The translations under genes were made by a program, and so were the position numbers. Positions 1 through 4,996 of a stretch of 5,336 nt of DNA are shown piece after piece. A model generated the notes under the pieces. The model was not told the origin of the DNA and ran no database searches. It saw only the letters and a list, made by a program, of their open reading frames with translations. The stretch is from the NCBI GenBank assembly GCA_030599405.1, contig JAUVOB010000140.1:1-5336 (forward strand), in the 5' to 3' direction. Numbering within the stretch: the stretch's first letter is position 1; each line of letters starts with the position of its first letter. Origin of the DNA: Chloroflexota bacterium. GTDB lineage: Bacteria; Chloroflexota; Anaerolineae; Promineifilales; Promineifilaceae.

Positions 1-944
1 ATCTCAGATCTCCAGTTGCCTGTGGCGATCTGATTTCTGACTAGCTGGTACAGCGCTCGATTCACCGCAACTTCGAGGTCGAATTCGGCGCCGATCTGTA
101 CAACCATCCCATTGATTGACTCGATCTCTGTTGGAGCTCCTCGAGCGATGTCTTGGGCCATCGACGAACGGTTTGTGGCTGTCGCATCTGCGACATCAAC
201 AATTCTGTTCGAGGCATTTGCATATGGCAATCGAATGCCTTGGGCTTCCGCGACAGCCGCTGTTTCTTCAGCCGCCCGGCACATCACGGTTCGGGCAATC
301 TCGTCCCTTGATAGGAAACCGTTGCGTACCTGAAGTAATGCAGATAGAGGATTGATTCCGGAGTTGATAGCCAATTTCCCCCAAACGAGACCATCCAAAT
401 CCGCTGTAAGCCGTGTTTCGAAGCCGGAACGCCGAAAAAGACCGGCCATCTTCACAAGCCGTTCTTCTGTTACCGGCGTTGTCCCTAAATAGGTTGTTCC
501 GATACCTGTGTGCAATGTTCGACCGGGACCGGTGATCATGGCTCCTTCTGATGTCACCCCCATGGCAGAACGGGATTCGCCTACCCTATCAACCAATATT
601 CCGAAATGACCCAGCCCGTTTTGAAGCGTTACCGCCAATCCGTCAGGGGCAAGAATTTCCCTGGCCGTGTCAGCCGCTCGTACTGTTTGCCAGCCTTTGA
701 CCAGAATGATGGCGTACTGACAGGGACCCCCGACAGAATCGTACTCACCCACCGCTAGGGTATGGTTAGTCTGATTGCCTTCGATATCTGTCAGAACCAA
801 CCCGGTTTCCTCAATCGCTGAAAGCTGTTCTTTCCAGCTTCCGACGATTGTTACCGCGGCACTGGAGGATAACCGTGCTGCGAATAAGCTGCCCATAGCG
901 CCGCTTCCTATCACGGCGATATTTGTCAACAATTCCTCGTCCAT
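1..944 (-). CDS. panE: 2-dehydropantoate 2-reductase (ketopantoate reductase), 3' end cut by window edge
   Basis: This enzyme reduces 2-dehydropantoate (ketopantoate) to (R)-pantoate with NADPH, in the cytoplasm, the second step of the pantoate branch of coenzyme A synthesis. The frame is open from ATG at 944 to the left edge, giving 314 codons. Since the family is usually about 300-320 residues, only the very C-terminus can be missing. Seen in the translation: an N-terminal Rossmann dinucleotide motif GSGAMG (residues 13-18); QNG with Asn109; the KLAINSGINPL segment with Lys190; SSMAQDI (Ser260-261); and TEIESING with Glu273. By alignment from memory, Lys190 and Glu273 correspond to the catalytic Lys176 and Glu256 of E. 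coli PanE. An in-frame TAG sits immediately before the ATG, which limits the start, but no good Shine-Dalgarno precedes it. Translation may therefore depend partly on coupling to panB, which ends 64 nt upstream. TTG codons at residues 5 and 6 are less likely alternative starts. Identification is firm. Confidence 0.95.
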   Translation of the reverse strand, partial: MDEELLTNIAVIGSGAMGSLFAARLSSSAAVTIVGSWKEQLSAIEETGLVLTDIEGNQTNHTLAVGEYDSVGGPCQYAIILVKGWQTVRAADTAREILAPDGLAVTLQNGLGHFGILVDRVGESRSAMGVTSEGAMITGPGRTLHTGIGTTYLGTTPVTEERLVKMAGLFRRSGFETRLTADLDGLVWGKLAINSGINPLSALLQVRNGFLSRDEIARTVMCRAAEETAAVAEAQGIRLPYANASNRIVDVADATATNRSSMAQDIARGAPTEIESINGMVVQIGAEFDLEVAVNRALYQLVRNQIATGNWRSE

Positions 945-1008
945 CTACTCAAAAGCCATAAACGCACCGCTTCGTGGTCCTCGGCAGCTATTATGCGAAT
1001 TCATCTGG

Positions 1009-1890
1009 TTAGCTTTCAAGGGACTTCAAAAAGGAGTCTAGTTCAGTGTCATCAATAGCGTAGGTATGTTCGGCTGAGGGGAAGTCGCCTTTGTGAACCT
1101 CATCGGCGAATGTCGTTAATGCGTCCTGAATTATCTGTCCTGCGTTCGCGTATTGCTTGACGAATCTCGGTGTGAAGCGATCGAAGAGTCCAACAAGATC
1201 GTGATAGACGAGTACTTGCCCATCACATTTCGCACCGGCGCCGATACCGATAGTCGGAATGTGCAGGCGCCTGGATATGATCTCGGCTACTGGTTCTGGG
1301 ACGGCCTCAAGGACGATCGAGAAGCAGCCCGTATCTTCTAGAATGATGGCGTCCTCTAGTAATCGAGAAGCATCCTTGGCAGTTTTTCCTTGCACCTTAT
1401 ATCCACCTAGTTTAGACACGGATTGGGGTGTGAGACCGATATGGCCCATGACCGGAATGCCAGCATCCACGATAGCCCGGACAGTGCCGGCTACCTCCCT
1501 ACCTCCCTCGAGCTTGACCGCTTCCATCATTCCTTCTTTCAAAAATCGACCTGCGTTTCGAATACCTTCGGCGATGTCGGCCTGGTATGACATAAACGGC
1601 ATGTCTCCTACGAGGAAGGCAATTCGCGCTCCGCGTGCAACAGCTCGACAGTGGTGGAGCATATCATCCATGGTGACAGGCACGGTACTATCTAGGCCAA
1701 GCATCACCATACCAAGTGAGTCGCCGACGAGGACAATGTCAATTGAGGCATTGTCCACAAGCAAGGCAGAGGAGTAATCGTAAGCGGTAAGCATGGTAAT
1801 GAGCTTTCCCTGGGATTTTCGACCGGCAAGATCTAGGATCGATACCTTGCGTCGTTCCGGTGAATCATGGCCCGTTGTTTTGTTGGACAC
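1009..1890 (-). CDS. panB: 3-methyl-2-oxobutanoate hydroxymethyltransferase (ketopantoate hydroxymethyltransferase)
   Basis: The enzyme transfers a hydroxymethyl group from 5,10-methylenetetrahydrofolate to 2-oxoisovalerate (3-methyl-2-oxobutanoate), making ketopantoate; this is the committed step of pantothenate synthesis. It is a metal-dependent (beta/alpha)8 barrel enzyme of the cytoplasm. Numbering from the GTG start chosen here (293 residues), I see TAYDY followed by VGDSLG (Asp57), VGDMPF (Asp96), KLEGG (Glu128), GHIGLTPQ, LEAVP (Glu195), GIGAG and DGQVLVYHDLVGL. Asp57, Asp96 and Glu128 match the metal-site residues Asp45, Asp84 and Glu114 of E. coli PanB, and Glu195 matches the catalytic Glu181 (recalled alignment). 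The frame also extends 11 codons upstream to a TTG at 1923. I prefer the GTG at 1888-1890 because a strong AGAAGGAGTG ribosome site lies just before it, and that site would be inside the coding region of the longer form. The 293 residues slightly exceed the usual 260-280 because of a polar N-terminal extension. The enzyme feeds panE directly downstream. Confidence 0.97.
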   Translation of the reverse strand: MSNKTTGHDSPERRKVSILDLAGRKSQGKLITMLTAYDYSSALLVDNASIDIVLVGDSLGMVMLGLDSTVPVTMDDMLHHCRAVARGARIAFLVGDMPFMSYQADIAEGIRNAGRFLKEGMMEAVKLEGGREVAGTVRAIVDAGIPVMGHIGLTPQSVSKLGGYKVQGKTAKDASRLLEDAIILEDTGCFSIVLEAVPEPVAEIISRRLHIPTIGIGAGAKCDGQVLVYHDLVGLFDRFTPRFVKQYANAGQIIQDALTTFADEVHKGDFPSAEHTYAIDDTELDSFLKSLES

Positions 1891-1896
1891 GATTAT

Positions 1897-1906
1897 CACT
1901 CCTTCT
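1897..1906 (-). promoter_or_regulatory. Ribosome binding site that fixes the panB start at GTG
   Basis: Read on the minus strand this is AGAAGGAGTG, close to the full anti-16S consensus. Eight bases separate GGAG from the GTG at 1888-1890. It lies downstream of the longer-frame TTG start at 1923, so the shorter protein is the likely product. Confidence 0.8.
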
Positions 1907-1959
1907 AGATTCAGTTGGTTCAATTAGTCGACTGAAAAACTGTCCGGCAAGCAAACTAT

Positions 1960-1965
1960 ATTATA
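1960..1965 (-). promoter_or_regulatory. Candidate -10 box for the panB-panE operon
   Basis: The minus strand reads TATAAT, a perfect sigma-70 -10 hexamer, preceded by CTG. It would start transcription near 1953 and give a leader of about 60 nt ending at the panB ribosome site. No good -35 lies at 16-18 bp. The nearest resemblance, GTGACC (minus strand, 1987-1992), is 21 bp away, so promoter strength is uncertain. It is the only consensus -10 I found upstream of panB. Confidence 0.5.
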
Positions 1966-2074
1966 CAGGAAAGGACCAGTGAGCCCGGTCACGTTAGCGA
2001 AACCCTCAAGTAGATCTGTTCCCGTTCTTGCATCTGGCATCGATTCGTTATTCAGAATACCGATCATCAAAAGT

Positions 2075-2094
2075 ACAGAGTTCCGGATCTCTGT
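2075..2094. repeat. Dyad-symmetric element, possible operator
   Basis: The sequence is ACAGAG-T-TCCGGA-T-CTCTGT. It equals its own reverse complement at 18 of 20 positions; the two exceptions are the symmetric T/T mismatches flanking the central TCCGGA. It lies about midway between the divergent panB and methyltransferase starts. Such a continuous dyad without a spacer looks more like a binding site for a dimeric regulator than an RNA terminator, although CGTTTT follows it on the plus strand. No regulator gene is visible in the window. Confidence 0.45.
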
Positions 2095-2276
2095 CGTTTT
2101 CTAACTAAACCGTTCGAAGAGATGTAAAATGGCATAGGGTAAATCTTTGAATTGGGAATTGATCCTTTCGTTTCTCTAGAAGCCGAGTATCCCCTGACCA
2201 CGCAGATCTGCATAGCAACGTCTTTTTCGAGCATACATCGGATGATAAAAAAGCGTACATTCTAGGGAAGGTTCCA

Positions 2277-3005
2277 ATGAAAGACCATGAGGATGCCTTT
2301 GGACATGCCCTCCATGATTATTTCCAGGGGAGGGGAGCTCAGATTATCATCGAACGCGATGATGGGAACCTTGATGTATCTGGTGATCCGGCGATCTATT
2401 TCCGAGATTACGACGAATGGGACGAGTACGAGCGGGAGGCGATGAATGCTGTGAGCGGTCGTGTTCTTGACTTGGGCAGCGGCGCTGGAAGACACTCGCT
2501 GTATCTGCAAGATCGTGGGCATGATGTGGTTGCCCTGGATAATTCTCCCCTGGCGATAGAGGTCGCTAAACGTCGTGGTGTTCGCAAAACGGCCTTAATG
2601 CCGGTAACCCAAGTAAGCTCAAGGCTGGGGGTTTTTGACACCATCATCATGATGGGAAATAATTTCGGACTTCTAGCCGATAAGCGAAGAGCAAAGTGGT
2701 TGCTTCGCCGATTCTACAAAATGACATCCAGCGAAGCCAGAATAGTTGCCACAAGTCTCAACCCCCGATTGACCGATGACCCGCTTCATCTTGCCTATCA
2801 CGACAGAAATCGACGACGTGGTCGAATGATCGGTCAGGTGCGAATTCGCGTCAGATATCGGAATTTGAAGGGACTTTGGTTTGATTACTTGTTAGTCTCC
2901 AGAGAGGAGATGGAAGAGATAAGCAATAGTGCGGGATGGATGATTAGTAAGATCTTCGAGTCTGAAGGTCCCGTATATGTAGCGATTATTGAAAAGGCCG
3001 AGTAA
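2277..3005 (+). CDS. Class I SAM-dependent methyltransferase, substrate unknown
   Basis: A 242-residue cytoplasmic protein with a Rossmann-type methyltransferase core. Motif I is VLDLGSGAGRHS (residues 63-74), the glycine-rich loop that binds S-adenosylmethionine. VVALDNSP (84-91) ends the second strand, with Asp88 as the acidic residue expected to hold the ribose hydroxyls. FDTIIMMGNNFGLL (120-133) is the post-core strand and loop. Ahead of the core is an acidic segment with ERDDGNLD (26-33) and DYDEWDEYEREA (44-55), a layout I have seen in other small uncharacterised methyltransferases. The C-terminal half has a basic stretch (RNRRRGRM, 177-184), which could contact a negatively charged substrate; that is inference only. 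The ATG at 2277 has an AGGGAAGG ribosome site at 2264-2271. The gene diverges from panB and is about 200 nt from the next gene, so it is probably transcribed alone. The fold is confident, but the acceptor (small molecule, protein or RNA) cannot be told. Confidence 0.9.
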   Translation: MKDHEDAFGHALHDYFQGRGAQIIIERDDGNLDVSGDPAIYFRDYDEWDEYEREAMNAVSGRVLDLGSGAGRHSLYLQDRGHDVVALDNSPLAIEVAKRRGVRKTALMPVTQVSSRLGVFDTIIMMGNNFGLLADKRRAKWLLRRFYKMTSSEARIVATSLNPRLTDDPLHLAYHDRNRRRGRMIGQVRIRVRYRNLKGLWFDYLLVSREEMEEISNSAGWMISKIFESEGPVYVAIIEKAE

Positions 3006-3132
3006 CGAAGGCAAACAAGAAAGAGAGTTGATAAACCGCCCTTTTTAAGAAGATTCGCGCCTTATCCCGCAATGAGTGAAACCGTCTCTATGCTCCCTAG
3101 CTTAACCATGATAATGTGGTATTTTAGATCTT

Positions 3133-3166
3133 AGCATCTTGCACCATATCGAGATGTTGATTTTTT
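3133..3166 (+). terminator. Weak intrinsic terminator candidate after the methyltransferase gene
   Basis: AGCATCT (3133-3139) can pair with AGATGTT (3152-3158) as a 7-bp stem with one G:U pair and a 12-nt loop. GA and then six T residues (3161-3166) follow. The stem is AT-rich and the hairpin sits about 130 nt past the stop codon, so this is a tentative call. Confidence 0.3.
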
Positions 3167-3185
3167 CTTCGTTGGTCGGGATAGT
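3157..3185 (+). promoter_or_regulatory. Weak sigma-70-like promoter candidate for the zinc ribbon gene
   Basis: TTGATT (3157-3162) is followed after 17 nt by GATAGT (3180-3185). Each hexamer matches consensus at 4 of 6 positions. It would start transcription about 20 nt before the ATG at 3212. It overlaps the T tract of the terminator candidate, so at most one reading may be right. Confidence 0.3.
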
Positions 3186-3211
3186 TCTAGGATTAAGCTG
3201 AATATTTGGCT

Positions 3212-3847
3212 ATGACCTTGCCATCTTTAGAGACATTTGTTGCTTACACAACCGTCTGTTTTTCCATATCCGGGGCCTTGATCGCCGCATTGTGGATCAG
3301 CTTAATAATCTGGACCTTCCGGGATATGCGAAATCGATCGCGCGATCCATTCGCCCAAATTCTGGCTGCCCTGGTTGTCGCCCTCCTGCCGATTGTAGGG
3401 TTGGTGATATACCTCATACTGCGACCACCCGAGACGCTTGCCGAAGCGTACGAAAGAGCTCTAGAAGAAGAGGCGTTATTGCAGGAAATCGAAGAACGAC
3501 CTGCATGTCCGGGATGTTCGCGCACTGTGGATCCACATTGGATCTTGTGCCCCCATTGCCATACCCGTCTTCGAAGAGCTTGCACAGACTGCAATGCCTT
3601 GCTGGAACTGCAGTGGAGTATCTGCCCCTATTGTGGAAACGAACATGCCGATCCCTATCATGTTGGTCCACCCATCGTGCTCGCCGATGAATCGCCGGGC
3701 GAAGAGATAATTGAGCCGGTTGACGACGATCTTGATTCCGATGATTTTCTGGATCAAGAATCGTCTGAAAACGAAATCGGGGAACCAGACCCGGATCTGG
3801 TCGAAATCAAGTTATCGTCCTTCGACGACGACCTAGACTCCGAGTAA
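3212..3847 (+). CDS. Membrane-anchored double zinc ribbon protein with acidic C-terminal tail
   Basis: A 211-residue protein of unknown function. Two hydrophobic helices (about residues 9-34 and 49-70) are joined by a short basic loop with TFRDMRNRSRD. The helix arrangement resembles small PLDc_N-type membrane anchors. A charged helix follows (about 72-96, AEAYERALEEEALLQEIEE). Next come two four-cysteine zinc ribbons: CPGC...CPHC (Cys99, 102, 113, 116) and CTDC...CPYC (Cys124, 127, 138, 141). From about residue 158 the tail is strongly acidic and low in complexity, with the motif DDDLDS twice (171-176 and 205-210). The positive-inside rule puts the basic loop in the cytoplasm, which would leave both termini outside; the ribbon's usual cytoplasmic location argues against that, so topology is open. 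The start is ambiguous: a TTG at 3206 would add two residues, and neither start has a strong ribosome site. I recall similar proteins in Chloroflexota genomes. The gene converges on ppk2. Confidence 0.85.
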   Translation: MTLPSLETFVAYTTVCFSISGALIAALWISLIIWTFRDMRNRSRDPFAQILAALVVALLPIVGLVIYLILRPPETLAEAYERALEEEALLQEIEERPACPGCSRTVDPHWILCPHCHTRLRRACTDCNALLELQWSICPYCGNEHADPYHVGPPIVLADESPGEEIIEPVDDDLDSDDFLDQESSENEIGEPDPDLVEIKLSSFDDDLDSE

Positions 3848-3889
3848 TTCTTTCCGACTTAGATCCAACAGTTCTAGATCCTAATTCAT

Positions 3890-3917
3890 GATTCCTAGGA
3901 ATCTCGATTCATTGAAT
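3890..3917. repeat. Palindrome cluster between convergent genes
   Basis: GATTCCTAGGAATC (3890-3903) is a perfect 14-bp palindrome. It is followed by GATTC (3906-3910) and by ATTCA-T-TGAAT (3907-3917), so alternating GATTC and GAATC units could form alternative hairpins. The cluster lies in the 86-nt gap between the converging ends of the zinc ribbon gene and ppk2, where a two-way terminator would be expected. It lacks GC-rich stems and a T tract on either strand, so an intrinsic terminator is not supported. Confidence 0.4.
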
Positions 3918-3933
3918 GGACGAAGACGGTAGC

Positions 3934-4737
3934 CTACTCGATGATAACGCCGCTAAAATCCTGTTCAGGTTTGGGATATTGAGGATCCAGAGTTTTGAGA
4001 GTATCAACCAAAACCCGTCCTACAGCTAGATTGCGGTACCATTTCTGGTCTGCTGGAACTACGTACCAGGGAGCCCATGGGGTAGTAGTTTTCGATATCA
4101 TTTCCTCGATCGCGGCTGCGTAATCATCCCATAACTTGCGCTTCTCTAGATCGTCGAGAGAGAATTTCCAGTTTTTATCCGGCTCATCAAGTCTTGCCTG
4201 AAACCGCTGTTTCTGTTCATCGCTCGAGATATGTAGATAAAACTTCAGGATCGTAGTCCCTGATTCCGCGAGAGTCTTCTCGAACGCGTTGATATGAGCA
4301 TAGCGCGGCCTCCAAATCTCTTCCGGGACGATATCGTGGACTCGTACGACAAGAACATCTTCGTAGTGTGACCGGTTGAAGACGCCAATCATTCCTTTGG
4401 CAGGCACGGCTTTGTGAATCCTCCAAAGGAAATCACGGGCAAGTTCATGGCGAGTCGGTACCTTGAAAGATGTAACCTGTACACCTTGTGGATTGACCCC
4501 CTTGAAGACCCGCCTGATCGTCCCATCCTTACCACCGGCATCCATCGCCTGCAGTACAACAAGCAATTTCCTTGTCCCATCTGCATAAAGGCGGCGCTGG
4601 TATTCGATCAATTCATCGCGGAGAGCGCGGAACTCAACCTCAGCAGATTCCCGGTCATCATGGAATTGATGAGCCGTTGTGGGGAACTCACTAAGGGTGA
4701 TTGTCTGGTTTGGATTCAGACGGTGATTGGTGGACAT
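3934..4737 (-). CDS. ppk2: Polyphosphate kinase 2 family protein (polyphosphate:nucleotide phosphotransferase)
   Basis: A cytoplasmic enzyme that moves phosphate between inorganic polyphosphate and nucleotides; many family members use polyphosphate to phosphorylate AMP and/or ADP. The 267 residues match the one-domain PPK2 length. Seen: the Walker A-like MDAGGKDG (residues 65-72, with Asp66 and Lys70); GVNPQGVQVTSFKVPT (80-95), typical of the family; the Walker B-like NRSHYEDVLV (121-130, with Arg122 and Asp127); the lid-module basic residues Arg178, Arg182, Lys188 and Lys191 around DEPDKNWKFS; and the C-terminal PWYVVPADQKWYRN (223-236). The overall wording is closest to the group often called class III (SMc02148-like), some members of which act on both AMP and ADP. 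Assigning that specificity here is inference. The start ATG has GAAGGATGG (4745-4753, minus strand) as its ribosome site. The gene is divergent from hppA, another phosphoanhydride-energy gene, and converges with the zinc ribbon gene. I found no convincing promoter for it. Confidence 0.95.
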   Translation of the reverse strand: MSTNHRLNPNQTITLSEFPTTAHQFHDDRESAEVEFRALRDELIEYQRRLYADGTRKLLVVLQAMDAGGKDGTIRRVFKGVNPQGVQVTSFKVPTRHELARDFLWRIHKAVPAKGMIGVFNRSHYEDVLVVRVHDIVPEEIWRPRYAHINAFEKTLAESGTTILKFYLHISSDEQKQRFQARLDEPDKNWKFSLDDLEKRKLWDDYAAAIEEMISKTTTPWAPWYVVPADQKWYRNLAVGRVLVDTLKTLDPQYPKPEQDFSGVIIE

Positions 4738-4854
4738 GTCTAAACCATCCTTCGTTTATGAAACACTCGGTAACTGATCCTTTAGACGGCATGTTAAGCA
4801 AATTCTCCAACTAGTCTAATCTGAATTGAGTTAAGTGAATATTAGCACAGCTAT

Positions 4855-4882
4855 TTGACATGTTGTTAAGATGGAATAAAAT
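4855..4882 (+). promoter_or_regulatory. Sigma-70-type promoter upstream of hppA
   Basis: TTGACA (4855-4860), a perfect -35 box, is followed after 16 nt by TAAAAT (4877-4882), a 5-of-6 -10 box. Transcription would begin near 4889 and leave a leader of about 108 nt before the hppA start codon. This is the best complete promoter in the window. Its -10 box lies partly inside the left arm of an inverted repeat (4868-4879). Confidence 0.65.
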
Positions 4883-4910
4883 GCTTCGGATTTCCCAGTT
4901 AATCCATCTT
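4868..4910. repeat. Inverted repeat with 12-nt arms overlapping the hppA promoter
   Basis: The arms AAGATGGAATAA (4868-4879) and TTAATCCATCTT (4899-4910) are complementary at 11 of 12 positions. The mismatch is A4876/A4902, and the outer eight bases pair perfectly. The 19-nt spacer contains CTTCGG, which could close a UUCG tetraloop (AAT, bulged G, C-TTCG-G, ATT). The left arm covers the promoter spacer and the first bases of the -10; the right arm lies just past the expected start site. That placement suits a repressor operator. As RNA it would fold fully only in a transcript begun further upstream. No T tract follows on either strand, so it is not an intrinsic terminator. Confidence 0.5.
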
Positions 4911-4996
4911 GAATATTCTCATATCTAGTCGTGGTACGCGAGCAGCTTTGTCGTTGACCTGTTCGTCATAGTAAATGTTGTGGAGCGAGTTGAAAT

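Larger units (their letters stand above)
1891..2276. other. Divergent intergenic region between panB and the methyltransferase gene
   Basis: These 386 nt carry no credible gene. They hold the panB leader and -10 box on the left, an 18-of-20 symmetric dyad at 2075-2094, a perfect 10-bp palindrome GCAGATCTGC at 2202-2211, and the methyltransferase ribosome site at 2264-2271. For the plus-strand gene I found only weak promoter candidates: TAAAAT at 2125-2130 and a TGATAAAAA extended -10-like string at 2243-2251. Neither has a good -35. I recognise no riboswitch fold. Confidence 0.6.
4738..4996. other. Divergent intergenic region between ppk2 and hppA
   Basis: These 259 nt are AT-rich near the middle and hold the ppk2 ribosome site (4745-4753), the hppA promoter and inverted repeat, and an hppA leader of about 108 nt. 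I see no small gene in it. On the minus strand only fragments of -10/-35-like sequence are present for ppk2, none convincing. I recognise no known riboswitch in the hppA leader. Confidence 0.55.

Noticed and set aside
112..1041. Several short plus-strand open frames opposite panE
   Set aside because: They lie over the conserved PanE frame on the other strand, which is open across the whole stretch and carries all the family motifs.
1259..1777. A 172-codon plus-strand open frame opposite panB
   Set aside because: It is antisense to the well-conserved panB, its composition (rich in Ser, Pro, Arg and Thr) is typical of a shadow frame, and no domain or ribosome site supports it.
1910..1936. Inverted repeat TTCAGT...ACTGAA in the panB leader, considered as an attenuator or riboswitch stem
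   Set aside because: Only six pairs around a 15-nt loop with no extension in the RNA strand; this is expected by chance and no riboswitch core is seen.
1924..2040. A 38-codon minus-strand frame starting at ATG 2040 upstream of panB
   Set aside because: It has no ribosome site and no recognisable content, and it contains the likely panB -10 box. More likely chance.
3072..3134. A 20-codon frame (starting MSETVSM) between the methyltransferase and zinc ribbon genes
   Set aside because: It is too short to judge and lacks a ribosome site, and nothing else supports it.
4954..4976. TTGACC at 4954-4959 as a second hppA promoter
   Set aside because: No -10-like hexamer lies 15-19 nt downstream.
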